From contig NZ_JAGMUK010000028.1 in assembly GCF_019049245.1 (NCBI RefSeq), forward strand, positions 62,001-126,000: 64,000 nt of DNA, in the 5' to 3' direction. This DNA comes from Streptomyces sp. AC555_RSS877 (GTDB lineage Bacteria; Actinomycetota; Actinomycetes; Streptomycetales; Streptomycetaceae). This document shows positions 43,355 to 52,591 of this stretch, piece after piece. Below the pieces are notes generated by a model. It saw only the letters and a list, made by a program, of their open reading frames with translations. It did not search any database and had not been told where the DNA came from. How positions within the stretch are numbered: the stretch's first letter is position 1; each line of letters opens with the position of its first letter. A program made the position numbers and the translations under genes.

Positions 43355-44284
43355 GTGATCCTCACGGTCACGCCGAACACCGCTCTCGACATCACCTATC
43401 GCGTGGGGTCCCTGCGCCCGCACACCTCCCACCGGATCACGGACCTGACCGAACGGCCGGGCGGCAAGGGTGTGAACGTGGCCCGGGTCCTCGCGGCCCT
43501 CGGCCACGAGGTGACGGTCACGGGCTTCGTCGGCGGCGCGACGGGACAGGTCGTCCAGGACGGCCTCACCGCGGTGCCGGGCCTGACGGACGCCCTCGTC
43601 CCGGTCGCCGGCGCCACCCGCCGCACGATCGCCGTCGTGGACGAGGCGACCGGCGACACGACCCAGCTCAACGAGCCCGGGCCGACGGTCACGCCCGCCG
43701 AGTGGTCCGCCTTCCAGGAGGCGTACGAGGAGCTGATCCTGTCCGCGTCCGCGGTCGCTCTGTGCGGGAGCCTGCCGCCGGGGGTGCCGGTCGGGGCGTA
43801 CGCGGGGCTCGTCCGGACCGCGAAGGCGGCCGGTGTCCCCGTCCTCCTCGACACCAGCGGGGAGGCACTGCGGCGCGGGGTGGCCGCCCGCCCCGACATC
43901 GTGAAGCCGAACGCCGACGAGCTGGCCGAGCTGACCGGCTCCCACGAGCCGTCGCGTGCCACGCAGGACGCCCGCCGTCGCGGTGCCCGATCCGTGGTCG
44001 CCTCCCTGGGCCCCGCGGGCCTGCTCGCCGTCACCCCGGAGGGACGCTGGCGGGCCGCCCCGCCCGCCCGCGTCCACGGCAATCCGACCGGCGCCGGCGA
44101 CTCGGCGGTCGCGGGCCTGCTGTCGGGCCTGGTCGGACGACTCCCCTGGCCGGACCGGCTGGCCCGCGCGGTCGCCCTGTCGGCGGCGACGGTGCTGGCG
44201 CCGGTGGCGGGGGAGTTCGACCGGGAGGCCTATGAGGAGCTGGTGGGGCGGGTGACGGTGACGGGGGAGGTCGGCGCGGCGTGA
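43355..44284 (+). CDS. 1-phosphofructokinase family hexose kinase
   Basis: 309 residues from the GTG at 43355, with GGGGAAGG 9 nt upstream; the longer frame is rejected. VTPNTALDITYRVG, GGKGVNVARVLAALGHEVTV and NPTGAGDSAVAGLLSG are the PfkB/LacC family motifs (the last carries the catalytic Asp). It follows nagA by 132 nt, so it may act on a hexose phosphate such as fructose-1-P or tagatose-6-P. Substrate not determinable. Confidence 0.87.
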   Translation: MILTVTPNTALDITYRVGSLRPHTSHRITDLTERPGGKGVNVARVLAALGHEVTVTGFVGGATGQVVQDGLTAVPGLTDALVPVAGATRRTIAVVDEATGDTTQLNEPGPTVTPAEWSAFQEAYEELILSASAVALCGSLPPGVPVGAYAGLVRTAKAAGVPVLLDTSGEALRRGVAARPDIVKPNADELAELTGSHEPSRATQDARRRGARSVVASLGPAGLLAVTPEGRWRAAPPARVHGNPTGAGDSAVAGLLSGLVGRLPWPDRLARAVALSAATVLAPVAGEFDREAYEELVGRVTVTGEVGAA

Positions 44285-44288
44285 CCGG

Positions 44289-45245
44289 CTACGACTTGAC
44301 CCAGCCCTTCACCAGCCACATCTGGTCGAGGAGGGCGTCGCACTGGTTCCCCTGCTCGCAGGAGACCTTGATCGTGTTGGTGCCCTTGTTGAGCTGGATG
44401 TAGTTGTACGTCTGCGTCCAGCCCTTCGCGTAGTCGCCCTCGGCGGCGTTCGCCCAGTTCTTCAGGTCGACCGGCGTGTTGGAGGCCGTCCCGTTGACCG
44501 TGAGGGTGGCGTTCTGGTCCTTGCCGGGGACGCTGTAGCCGACGTACACGCTGTACTTGCCGCTCTTGGGGATGTTGTTGACGGTCCAGGTGACCGAGGA
44601 GCCGACCTGGTTGAAGCCGGTGATGTAGACACCGCCGTCGGCCTTGGCGCCCTTGACGTCGGAGGCGGTGGCGGCGGTTCCGCCCAGGGCCAGCGCCTTC
44701 GCGTCGATCGTCGGCAGGTCGTCCTCGCTCGCCGCGCTGTTGCTGTTCGACGGGCTCGGCTCCGCGCTCTGCGAAACCGTCGGCGTCGCGGACGCCTCGT
44801 TCCCGCTCGCGTCGTCGTTGCCGTCACCGACCGTCATCGCCACCGCGATGCCGATGACGACCGCGGCGACGACCGCGATCGCGCCGATCAGCAGCCCCTT
44901 GGTGTTGGGGCCGCGCCGGCCGCCGCCGCCACCGCCGTAGGACGGCTGCGGCTGGTGGGTGGTGGGAGCGCTGCCCGGGAAGGTCTCGGGCGCCGCGTAG
45001 TGGGCGCTCGCCTGGCCCTGGGCACCCTGCTGCGGGACCTGGCCGTAGGGCGCGGTCGCGGCGGCCGGAGCCTGCTGGCCGTACTGTCGCTGGCCGACCG
45101 CACGCACCCGGTTGACGGAGCCCGGATAGCCGTAACCGCCGGCACCAGAGGGCGGCTGGGCGCCGTTGGCCTGCCCGTCGGCGTAGAGATAGCCGAACGG
45201 GTCGTCGTCCTCGGGCGTGCTCGCGCCGTTGTTGCCGGCCGTCAT
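44289..45245 (-). CDS. Membrane-anchored CBM6/35-type carbohydrate-binding protein
   Basis: 318 residues. A ~115-residue Gly/Pro/Gln-rich cytoplasmic head, one membrane helix (LLIGAIAVVAAVVIGIAVAM), a Ser/Asn-rich linker, then a CBM35-like beta-sandwich (GVYITGFNQVGSSVTWTVNN, GKYSVYVGYS, GTNTIKVSCE) exposed outside. It may bind cell-wall or host glycans. Neither a catalytic domain nor a lipobox is present. Converges with the hexose kinase gene. Confidence 0.82.
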   Translation of the reverse strand: MTAGNNGASTPEDDDPFGYLYADGQANGAQPPSGAGGYGYPGSVNRVRAVGQRQYGQQAPAAATAPYGQVPQQGAQGQASAHYAAPETFPGSAPTTHQPQPSYGGGGGGRRGPNTKGLLIGAIAVVAAVVIGIAVAMTVGDGNDDASGNEASATPTVSQSAEPSPSNSNSAASEDDLPTIDAKALALGGTAATASDVKGAKADGGVYITGFNQVGSSVTWTVNNIPKSGKYSVYVGYSVPGKDQNATLTVNGTASNTPVDLKNWANAAEGDYAKGWTQTYNYIQLNKGTNTIKVSCEQGNQCDALLDQMWLVKGWVKS

Positions 45246-45365
45246 CCCTTGGTCTCCTCAACAGGTGCGGTGCGGATGCGATTGGTGTGGTGAGAAGGGC
45301 GAGCCTACCCGCTCCTGATGGCCCAAACGGGTGACTCGGATCGCATCAGTTCGCTGACCTGGGGA

Positions 45366-47018
45366 TCATCCCGCGCGTCTGTGTTGTTTGGGACGCGATC
45401 GTTTCTCGACGTACATCCGCTCGTCGGCCGACTTCAACACCTCGTCCGCCGTCATCCCGCAATGGGCCCAGCCGATGCCGAAGCTGGCGCCGACCCGCAT
45501 GGCCCGTCCGTCGACCCGGATGGGCTGGATGATCTCGTTGCGCAGGCGTACGGCGAGGTCCTGGGCGTCGGCCCGGCCGAGCCCGTCGGCCAGCACGACG
45601 AACTCGTCGCCGCCGAGGCGGGCCACGGTGTCGCCGTCGCGGACGGCCCGGGACAGGCGCCGGGCGACCTCGATGAGGACCGCGTCACCGGAGTTGTGCC
45701 CGAACCGGTCGTTGATCGACTTGAAGCCGTCGAGGTCGCAGAAGAGGACCGCGAGCCCCTTGGTGCCGTCGTCATGTTCACCCTCAGGGGCGACGGTGTG
45801 CACGTGGTGGTCGTAGTTGTCGTACGCCTCGGTACCCGGCCGGAAGTCGAAGCCGTGGCCGCCCGTGTCGAAGACGGGGTGGCTGTACGCGGCGTCCACC
45901 GGCTCCAGGGCGCTCGCGTGGTCGGCGCGCCGGCACAGGCGGGAGGCGAGCCGGGAGCGCAGCTCGGCGGAGTTCGGCAGGCCGGTGAGCGCGTCGTGCG
46001 AGGCGCGGTGGGCGAGCTGCAGTTCGCGGCGCTTGCGCTCCTCGATGTCCTCGACGTGCGTGAGGAGGAAGCGGGGGCCGTCGGCCGCGTCGGCGACGAC
46101 GGAGTTGCGCAGGTGGACCCAGATGTACGTGCCGTCGCGGCGGCCGAGCCGGAGTTCCGCGCGGCCGCCCTCGGCGGAGGTGCGGAGCAGGGTGCCTATG
46201 TCCTCGGGGTGGACGAGGTCGGAGAAGGAGTAGCGGCGCATCGCGGAGGCGGGGCGGCCCAGCAGCCGGCACAGGGCGTCGTTGGTGCGCAGGATCCGGC
46301 CGTGCTGGTCGCCGCCCATCTCGGCGATGGCCATGCCGGAGGGGGCGTACTCGAAGGCCTGCCGGAAGCTTTCCTCGCTGGCGCGCAGGGCCTGCTGCTC
46401 CCTTTCGAGCCTGACCAGTGCACGCTGCATGTTGGCACGTAGACGCGCGTTGCTGATCGCGATGGCGGCCTGGAAGGCATACATCTGGAGCGCTTCGCGC
46501 CCCCATGCGCCCGGACGGCGGCCGTTGCGCGGCCGGTCCACGGACAGCACGCCGATCAGCTCACCGCTCACGCCGCCGGGCGGGCCGGGCGTGAACATGG
46601 GAGCGAAGAGCCGGTCGGAGGGGTGCCACTCGTCCTCGAAGCGGGGCGCGGGCCCGTCGGTGTACCACTGCGGGACGTCGTCGTCGTCGAGGACCCAGCC
46701 CTCGGTGTGCGGTATGAAGACCAGGTCGCCCCAGTGTTCACCCATGGCCAGCCGGCGCTCCCAGGAGTCCCGGGAACCGACGCGTCCGGTGATCAGCGCC
46801 TCGGCGGCCGCGTTGCCCGCGAAGGCGGCGACGACGAGGTCACCGTCGGGGCGTACGAGGTTCACGCACGCCAGCTCGTACCCGAGGGCCTGGACCACGC
46901 CGTCGGCCACGGTCTGCAGTGTGTCGGCGAGGCTGCGGGCCGTGTTCATGTCGGCCATGACCTGGTGCAGCTGCCGCAGGGACGCAAGGCGGACGTAGGG
47001 CTCCGACTCGCTCTCCAT
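45366..47018 (-). CDS. cdgB: Diguanylate cyclase CdgB (GAF-PAS-GGDEF)
   Basis: 550 residues. A GAF domain (~25-195), a PAS/PAC pair (~215-335; MAIAEMGGDQHGRILRTNDA, GPRFLLTHVEDIEERK) and a GGDEF domain (~355-545) with the active site GGDEF at 469-473. RDGD (460-463), five residues before it, is an intact inhibitory I-site. There is no EAL or HD-GYP, so it is a pure cyclase making c-di-GMP. In S. coelicolor the orthologue CdgB (SCO4281) controls development and is a BldD target. A palindrome lies 132-147 bp upstream. Confidence 0.93.
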   Translation of the reverse strand: MESESEPYVRLASLRQLHQVMADMNTARSLADTLQTVADGVVQALGYELACVNLVRPDGDLVVAAFAGNAAAEALITGRVGSRDSWERRLAMGEHWGDLVFIPHTEGWVLDDDDVPQWYTDGPAPRFEDEWHPSDRLFAPMFTPGPPGGVSGELIGVLSVDRPRNGRRPGAWGREALQMYAFQAAIAISNARLRANMQRALVRLEREQQALRASEESFRQAFEYAPSGMAIAEMGGDQHGRILRTNDALCRLLGRPASAMRRYSFSDLVHPEDIGTLLRTSAEGGRAELRLGRRDGTYIWVHLRNSVVADAADGPRFLLTHVEDIEERKRRELQLAHRASHDALTGLPNSAELRSRLASRLCRRADHASALEPVDAAYSHPVFDTGGHGFDFRPGTEAYDNYDHHVHTVAPEGEHDDGTKGLAVLFCDLDGFKSINDRFGHNSGDAVLIEVARRLSRAVRDGDTVARLGGDEFVVLADGLGRADAQDLAVRLRNEIIQPIRVDGRAMRVGASFGIGWAHCGMTADEVLKSADERMYVEKRSRPKQHRRAG

Positions 47019-47382
47019 GCTCGCCCTCCCCCCCCGAGACCTCGCAGCGAATCAAGGGTTCTCATCGGCGTATCGTCCTGGCAGCTTCCCTGCCACTGAA
47101 TCACAGCGCGCTGCCCACTCGGTACACAGGGTCAACAATTAGTCTCTCTTGTGACTCAAGTCACAGCGAAAGATGAGCAATTGAGTGGGGTTTCTGCATT
47201 TTCCCTGTGCGTTTACTGAACGCAAAGTTCTTGTGAATGTGATGACCGTGGGGAAGACCGCGAACGGAACACCACGAACGGAACACAGAGAGTACACACG
47301 GAAACTCGTCCGCGAGTCCTAGGACCGGTCTCGGCCGGAGGCCCGATGCGGCGCGCACGGACCGACGGCTAGCGTTCCGAGC
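47019..47382. other. Gap between cdgB and the flavin reductase
   Basis: No gene is seen. It holds the palindrome at 47150-47165, an A/T-richer stretch (47161-47240), and a direct repeat of CGAACGGAACAC (47262 and 47276). Confidence 0.5.
47150..47165. promoter_or_regulatory. CRP-like perfect palindrome
   Basis: TGTGACTCAAGTCACA is a perfect 16-bp palindrome and fits TGTGA-N6-TCACA, the CRP consensus. Its core TGAC/GTCA also resembles the BldD box, but with 4 rather than 5 central bases as I recall that motif. Confidence 0.6.
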
Positions 47383-47967
47383 GTGCCGAACACTCTCCCC
47401 GCCCCGCCCGCCACCCTCGCCGCTCCCGCCGCCGGGCATGCTGTGGGGGTGAGCAACGACGAGTTCCGAGCAGCCCTGTCCCGGCTGGCCGCCGGCGTGG
47501 TCCTGGTGACCGCGCGGGAGGCGTCGCTCGACGCGGACGACCCGCAGGCGCCGACCGGCGAGGACGTCGGCATGACCGCGACGGCCTTCATGTCGGTCTC
47601 CCTCGACCCGCCCCTGGTGCTGGTCAGCCTGCGCGAGGGCTCCCGCATGGACGACCTGCTCGACGAGCAGCCCCTGTGGGCGGTGTCGGTGCTCTCCGAG
47701 AGCCAGCGGCACATCGCCGGCCGCTTCGCCATGAAGAACCGCATCAGCGACCGTCTCCTCTTCGAGGACATCCCGTACGTCCGCGGCGAGGCGTCCGGCG
47801 CTCCCCTGGTGGGCGGCGCCCTGGCCACGCTGGAGTGCCGCACGGAACAGCGCGTGCCGGCCGGCGACCACGTCCTGGTGATCGGCCGGGTCCTGACGGC
47901 GGCCGTACCGAGCGCGGACGGCGGCCCGCTGACGTATTTCCGGGGCCGGTACCGGCAGTTGGGCTGA
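47383..47967 (+). CDS. Flavin reductase family protein
   Basis: 194 residues from a GTG at 47383; TAGCGT ends 7 nt upstream (leaderless). FRAALSRLAAGVVLVTAREA, GMTATAFMSVSLDPPLVLVS, ISDRLLFEDIPYV and GDHVLVIGRVL are the FMN-binding split-barrel of the HpaC/ActVB flavin reductases. It supplies reduced FMN to a monooxygenase or acts as a stand-alone reductase. No partner is in the window. Confidence 0.88.
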   Translation: MPNTLPAPPATLAAPAAGHAVGVSNDEFRAALSRLAAGVVLVTAREASLDADDPQAPTGEDVGMTATAFMSVSLDPPLVLVSLREGSRMDDLLDEQPLWAVSVLSESQRHIAGRFAMKNRISDRLLFEDIPYVRGEASGAPLVGGALATLECRTEQRVPAGDHVLVIGRVLTAAVPSADGGPLTYFRGRYRQLG

Positions 47968-48016
47968 GCCGGGAATTCGATCGCCTCCCCCCGGCCCGCC
48001 TGCCTAGGGTGCGCGC

Positions 48017-48490
48017 ATGACGACGACTCCCGCACCGCGCCTCGTGGAGATCACACCCCACAACTTCGAGGCCGCCACCGGCATAAAGGTCCGCCCTGAA
48101 CAGGAATTCGCGGTCTCCCCGGTGATGCAGTCCCTCGCCGAGGCGTACGTCCACCCCGCCGGCGTCGCCTGGCCCCGCCTGATCGTCGACGGCGACCGCC
48201 CCGTCGGCTTCCTGATGGCCTTCTTCGGCATCGACTGGAAGGAGGACGGCACCCTCTTCCGCTCCGGCCTGTGGCGGCTGAACATCGCCGCCGGCGAACA
48301 GGGCCGGGGCTACGGCCGGTTCGCCGTGGAGTCGGTGGCGGCCGAGATCCGCCGCAGGGGCGGCAAGGAGATGTACGTCACCTGGCACACCGGTCCCCAC
48401 TCCCCCGAGAACTTCTATCCGAAGCTCGGCTTCCGTACCGACGGGGAGACGAGCGAGGGGGAGATCGTCGGGGTGCTGGACCTGTCGTAG
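48017..48490 (+). CDS. GNAT family N-acetyltransferase (spermidine-like)
   Basis: 157 residues. NIAAGEQGRGYGRFAVESVA is the acetyl-CoA motif A, and ENFYPKLGFRTDGE is motif B. The opening LVEITPHNFEAATGIKVRPE and SPVMQSLAEAYVH resemble SpeG/BltD polyamine acetyltransferases. TAGGGT ends 6 nt before the ATG, so likely leaderless. Substrate is not certain. Confidence 0.86.
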   Translation: MTTTPAPRLVEITPHNFEAATGIKVRPEQEFAVSPVMQSLAEAYVHPAGVAWPRLIVDGDRPVGFLMAFFGIDWKEDGTLFRSGLWRLNIAAGEQGRGYGRFAVESVAAEIRRRGGKEMYVTWHTGPHSPENFYPKLGFRTDGETSEGEIVGVLDLS

Positions 48491-48504
48491 CGACGCCCCG
48501 GGGG

Positions 48505-48942
48505 TCATCCCCAGTCGCGGCCGGTTCTCCCCCGCTTGGTGTCCGAGCGCTGCTTCTTCTCCCGCAGCCGGCGTTCGTTGATACCCCGGGGGATCCGGGT
48601 GGCCCGGCGCGGCTTGGGCGGCGGGGCCGTCGCCTCGGCGAGGAGAGAGGCCAGGCGTACGGCGGCGGTCTCGCGGTTGCGCCACTGGGAGCGGTGCTCG
48701 GAGGCGCGCACGGTGACGACGCCGTCGACGAGCCGGCCGGCCAGCGTGGCCAGGGCCCGCTGCTTCCACACGTCGGGCAGTGCCTCGGTACGGGCGAGGT
48801 CGAAGCGAAGCTCCACCTGGGTGTCGCTGGTGTTGACGTGCTGTCCGCCGGGCCCGGAGGACCGGGAGAAACGCCAGAGGAGCTCGGCCTCGGGGAGCGA
48901 GACGGAGCCGCGGATGACGTAGGGACCGGACATGACGTCCAT
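48505..48942 (-). CDS. arfB: Alternative ribosome-rescue factor ArfB
   Basis: 145 residues. SRSSGPGGQHVNTSDTQVEL carries the catalytic GGQ at 32-34, and the tail RREKKQRSDTKRGRTGR-type (RRLREKKQRSDTKRG) is the basic extension that enters the mRNA channel. It hydrolyses peptidyl-tRNA on stalled ribosomes without a stop codon. It is not a full-length release factor. An ATG three codons later (48933) is an alternative start. Confidence 0.9.
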   Translation of the reverse strand: MDVMSGPYVIRGSVSLPEAELLWRFSRSSGPGGQHVNTSDTQVELRFDLARTEALPDVWKQRALATLAGRLVDGVVTVRASEHRSQWRNRETAAVRLASLLAEATAPPPKPRRATRIPRGINERRLREKKQRSDTKRGRTGRDWG

Positions 48943-49108
48943 GTTCCCCGAGCTGTCCGGTCCACGTCACGCGATTATCGGCGCGGCAGGGGAACAGCTC
49001 GGTAAAGAAAGTAAAGAGACCAGGAACCTCGCGTACCCCTCTCCGCGTTGATACCGGTAGCTGTAGCTTCATGCTGCCGTATGTCTAACGAGGGAAGGAC
49101 TCCCAACA

Positions 49109-49684
49109 ATGGCTGTAAGCCTGTCCAAGGGTGGCAACGTCTCGCTCACCAAGGAGGCTCCGGGCCTGACCGCCGTCACCGTGGGCCTGGGCTGGGACGT
49201 CCGCACCACCACCGGCACGGACTTCGACCTCGACGCCTCCGCGATCGCGGTCAACACGCAGGGCAAGGTCTACTCGGACGGCCACTTCGTGTTCTTCAAC
49301 AACAAGCAGACCCCGGACCAGACCATCATCCACACCGGTGACAACCGCACCGGTGAGGGCGCGGGCGACGACGAGGCGATCAAGGTCAACCTCGCCGGCC
49401 TCCCGGCCGACATCGAGAAGATCGTGTTCCCGGTCTCGATCTACGACGCCGAGAACCGCTCGCAGAACTTCGGCCAGGTGCGCAACGCCTACATCCGCAT
49501 CCTGAACGAGGCGGGCGGCGCCGAGATCGCCCGCTACGACCTCTCGGAGGACGCGGCCACGGAGACGGCCATGGTCTTCGGCGAGCTCTACCGCAACGGC
49601 GCCGAGTGGAAGTTCCGCGCGGTCGGCCAGGGTTACGCCTCGGGCCTGGTCGGCATCGCCCAGGACTTCGGCGTGAACGTCTGA
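49109..49684 (+). CDS. terD: TerD family protein
   Basis: 191 residues. [55 protein letters not shown], and [20 protein letters not shown] are the TerD/CABP calcium-binding fold. GAAGGA lies upstream of the ATG. TerD proteins are tied to stress responses and tellurite resistance; Streptomyces has many copies. Solo here, not in a ter operon. A strong terminator follows at 49708. Confidence 0.94.
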   Translation: MAVSLSKGGNVSLTKEAPGLTAVTVGLGWDVRTTTGTDFDLDASAIAVNTQGKVYSDGHFVFFNNKQTPDQTIIHTGDNRTGEGAGDDEAIKVNLAGLPADIEKIVFPVSIYDAENRSQNFGQVRNAYIRILNEAGGAEIARYDLSEDAATETAMVFGELYRNGAEWKFRAVGQGYASGLVGIAQDFGVNV

Positions 49685-49707
49685 TCCGACGTCCACCCGC
49701 AGCTCCG

Positions 49708-49745
49708 CCGAAGCCCCCGACCGTCGTGACGGCCGGGGGCTTCGG
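49708..49745 (+). terminator. terD terminator
   Basis: CCGAAGCCCCCG (49708-49719) pairs perfectly with CGGGGGCTTCGG (49734-49745), and ACCGTC/GACGG(C) extends the inner stem. It may serve the convergent peptidase gene too. Confidence 0.8.
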
Positions 49746-49765
49746 CGTCCCCGCCACCCGCCCCC

Positions 49766-51190
49766 TCACTCCTGGGCGGGCGCCGGCTTCCCGTCCCCGT
49801 ACAGCCAGTCCGCCCAGATCGCGTCGACGTCCTTGCCCGGCGCCTGCCGCTCCACGTACGCCGTGAAGTCGGCCGTGTCCGCGTTGCCGTGCCGGTGGGC
49901 GGCGGCCCAGCCGCGCAGCAGGGTGCGGAAGGCGGTGTCACCGACCGTCTGACGGAGCCGGTGCAGGACCATCGCGCCTCGCTCGTAGACGGGGCTGTCG
50001 GAGAGGTGCGCGGCGCTCGCCGGCTCGGCGGGCGGGAAGGACCAGAGGTCCTCGTAGGTCTCCTCGCCGTGGTCGTACAGCGCGTCGAAGGTCTGCTGGG
50101 CGCTGTCGCCGCCGTGCTCCTCCTGCCACAGCCACTCCGCGTACGTCGCGAAGCCCTCGTTGAGCCACATGTCCTGCCAGGTCTTCGGCGTGACCGAGTT
50201 GCCGAACCACTGGTGGGCGAGTTCGTGGACGAGGAGCCCGGTGTCGGGGACGCCCGGGAAGACGGGCCGGTTCTGGGTCTCCAGGGCGTAGCCGGCGTCG
50301 CCGGCGCGGTCGACGATCGCTCCGGTGGAGGAAAAGGGGTACGGCCCGAAAATCTCCGTGGCCCACTCCATGATCTCGGGGATCCCCTGCAGCACCTTCC
50401 GGCTCGCCGCGGCCAGGGTCGGGTCGACGGCGACGTACACGGGCAGGCCGTCGGCGGTGGTGGAGCGGCGGATGTCGTAGTCACCGACGGCGACCGTGGT
50501 CACGTGACTCGCCATGGGCTCGGCGGTGCGCCAGGTGAACGCCGTACGGCCCCCGCCGGTCCGCTCGCCCACCAGCTCGCCGTTGGACACGGCCCGCAGC
50601 CCCTCCGGCACGGTGGCCGTGACCTCGTACGACGCCTTGTCCGAGGGGTGGTGGTTGCCGGGGAACCACGCCATCGAACCCGTCGGCTCTCCGAGGGCGA
50701 GCGCCCCGTCCGCGGTGCGCAGCCAGCCCTCCTGGGAGCCGTCCGGATCGGTGATCGTCACCGGGGTGCCGGAATAGCGGACGGTCACGCGGAAGGTCTC
50801 GTCCTCGCCGAGCCCTTCGCGTGGGCGCACGGTCAGCTCCTGCCCGGCGCGGTCCCAGCGGGCGTCCTCGCCGTCCACGGTGACCCCGCCGACGTCGAGC
50901 CCCTCGAGGTCGAGGTCGAAGGCGGAGAGGTCCTGGGTGGCGCGGGCGCTGATCGTCGCCGTGCCGGTCAGATGGCCGGTGCCGGGCTCGTAGCCGAGGT
51001 CCAGGTCGTAGTGCGTGACGTCGTACCCGCCGTTGCCCGCCTTCGGGAAGTACGGGTCGCCCGCACCAAAATCGCCGGGGCCGCCGGACGCCTCCCCGCC
51101 ACCGCACGCGGTCAGGGTGAGGGCCAGGACCAGGGCGAGGGCGGGAAGCCGGGACGTACAGGTCCGGGCAACGGGTGCGGATCGGGACAC
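49766..51190 (-). CDS. M1 family metallopeptidase, lipoprotein
   Basis: 474 residues from a GTG at 51190 preceded by TAGGAT 7 nt away (leaderless). The lipobox ALTLTAC anchors it outside the membrane. HELAHQWFGNSVTPKTWQDM (His322-Glu323..His326) and LNEGFATYAEWLWQ are the zinc site and third ligand; GSMAWFPGNHHPSDKA-type exopeptidase motif is seen as GSMAWFPGNHH. It should be a secreted aminopeptidase or a leukotriene-hydrolase-like enzyme. Confidence 0.9.
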   Translation of the reverse strand: MSRSAPVARTCTSRLPALALVLALTLTACGGGEASGGPGDFGAGDPYFPKAGNGGYDVTHYDLDLGYEPGTGHLTGTATISARATQDLSAFDLDLEGLDVGGVTVDGEDARWDRAGQELTVRPREGLGEDETFRVTVRYSGTPVTITDPDGSQEGWLRTADGALALGEPTGSMAWFPGNHHPSDKASYEVTATVPEGLRAVSNGELVGERTGGGRTAFTWRTAEPMASHVTTVAVGDYDIRRSTTADGLPVYVAVDPTLAAASRKVLQGIPEIMEWATEIFGPYPFSSTGAIVDRAGDAGYALETQNRPVFPGVPDTGLLVHELAHQWFGNSVTPKTWQDMWLNEGFATYAEWLWQEEHGGDSAQQTFDALYDHGEETYEDLWSFPPAEPASAAHLSDSPVYERGAMVLHRLRQTVGDTAFRTLLRGWAAAHRHGNADTADFTAYVERQAPGKDVDAIWADWLYGDGKPAPAQE

Positions 51191-51231
51191 GCCGGTGATC
51201 CTACGAGGACGCGCGTGGCACCATCTCGTAC

Positions 51232-51729
51232 GTGCTCGACATCGGCTACGCCCTCTCCAACCGCTTCCCGGACCCCCCGCAGACCGACTACCGCCGCGCG
51301 GACGTCCACACCCTGCGCCACGACCTGTTCTGCGGGGACGTCTACCTCGCCGACACCAAGGCGGACCGGGAGCTGTCCACGGCCTGGGGATGGGTTCCGG
51401 TGCTCGACTTCGCGTGGGCCCTGTGCGACATCGTCGAGCAGATCGACCGCGACCCGGCCGGCTCCCGCGCCGCCCGCCCGCAGCGCGCGGAGCTCGACTT
51501 CACCGAGTCCACCGACCGCATGCTCTTCGAGCGCCGCTTCGGCTGGGTGGACATCGAGGCCGACTGGATGCCGGCCGAGGAGCCCCCGCTGAGCTTCTCT
51601 CACGCCGAACTCCGCAAGGAGGCCCGGGACTTCCTGCACGACCTGATCGCCGACCTGATCGACCTGCACGACGACCTGGGCGAGAACCCGGCGATCTGGA
51701 CCCTCCAGGCGCGCTTCCCCCGGGCCTGA
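51232..51729 (+). CDS. Hypothetical protein
   Basis: 165 residues from a GTG at 51232. CACCAT ends 7 nt upstream and could be a leaderless -10. DFAWALCDIVEQIDRDPAGS, LDFTESTDRMLFERRFGWVD and EARDFLHDLIADLIDLHDDL are notable, acidic and helical. I think similar proteins of about this length are common in Streptomyces. No function is recognised. Divergent from the M1 peptidase. Confidence 0.7.
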   Translation: MLDIGYALSNRFPDPPQTDYRRADVHTLRHDLFCGDVYLADTKADRELSTAWGWVPVLDFAWALCDIVEQIDRDPAGSRAARPQRAELDFTESTDRMLFERRFGWVDIEADWMPAEEPPLSFSHAELRKEARDFLHDLIADLIDLHDDLGENPAIWTLQARFPRA

Positions 51730-51776
51730 ACCGCCGCGTCCCTTTCTCTCTCACCTACGGCGGGCTGGAACAGCCT

Positions 51777-52472
51777 TCACCCCTCCACCCGAACCCCCAT
51801 CTCCGCCGCCAACACCGGCGCCAGATCCAGCAGTTGAGCCGGACTGATCACCGCCCCCGCCAGCCGGTCCACGCCACGAGCGATCTCCAGCGAAGCGGCA
51901 CCGCGCAGGTCGACGTCCTTCAGCGTGGCCGCGTTGAGATCCGCCCCCTTCAGCTCGCAGTCCACGAACTCGACCCGCTCCAGCCGGGCTCCCCCGAAGT
52001 CCGGCTCGACGAGCACGCAGCCCTGGAAGACGACGTCCTTGAGGCGGGCCGTGCGCAGGTTCAGGTAGTCGATCTTGCCGCCGCGGACCAGGACCCGCTC
52101 CAGGACGGCTCCGTGCATCTGCGTCCCGCCGAGCCGGGCGTCGACCAACTCGACGTCCCGCAGAGTCGACTCGGCCAGGTCGGTGCCCACACCCCGGATG
52201 CCGGTGAGCACGGAGTCCAGGAAGCGGGCGTGGTGCAGCCGGGTCTCGTCCAGCGCGCACCCCGTCAGCGCGCAGTCCATGAAGCGGGCGCCCCGTCCGT
52301 CCTGCCCGGCGAAGTCCGCCGTCACGAACTCCACCCCGTCGTAGTCCCCGTCCGGCTCCAGCCCCCCGCCGTCGTACGGCTCCAGCGGAGGCAGCCGCAC
52401 CTCAGGGCGCCGCGCCGCCTTCACCCCGCTCCCACCCGCCCGACCCGTCCCGCCCACCGCTCTCCTCGCCAT
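51777..52472 (-). CDS. Pentapeptide repeat protein
   Basis: 231 residues from the ATG at 52472; the longer frame to 52565 would lie over the flavoprotein promoter. Repeats of the A(D/N)LXX type run through the middle: DETRLHHARFLDSVL, ESTLRDVELVDARL, LRTARLKDVVFQGCVL, ADLNAATLKDVDLRGA. They form the quadrilateral beta-helix that can mimic DNA, as in Qnr and MfpA. A role in protecting gyrase is possible but unproven. Divergent from the FAD oxidoreductase. Confidence 0.86.
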   Translation of the reverse strand: MARRAVGGTGRAGGSGVKAARRPEVRLPPLEPYDGGGLEPDGDYDGVEFVTADFAGQDGRGARFMDCALTGCALDETRLHHARFLDSVLTGIRGVGTDLAESTLRDVELVDARLGGTQMHGAVLERVLVRGGKIDYLNLRTARLKDVVFQGCVLVEPDFGGARLERVEFVDCELKGADLNAATLKDVDLRGAASLEIARGVDRLAGAVISPAQLLDLAPVLAAEMGVRVEG

Positions 52473-52591
52473 GCCCCCATGCTGCACCCCACCACTGACA
52501 ATCACCCTGACCTGCACAAACACCGGCGATGTCACATTCCGGGGCCCTCCAACGGTCGTATCCACAGAACCGACCGAAGGAGACCCCCACC

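Noticed and set aside
47262..47290. Direct repeat of CGAACGGAACAC as an operator
   Set aside because: Only two copies, with no promoter context or symmetry; likely chance or slippage.
48505..48942. Peptide chain release factor RF-1/RF-2
   Set aside because: GGQ is near the N-terminus and the protein is only 145 residues with a basic tail, which is ArfB not a full release factor.
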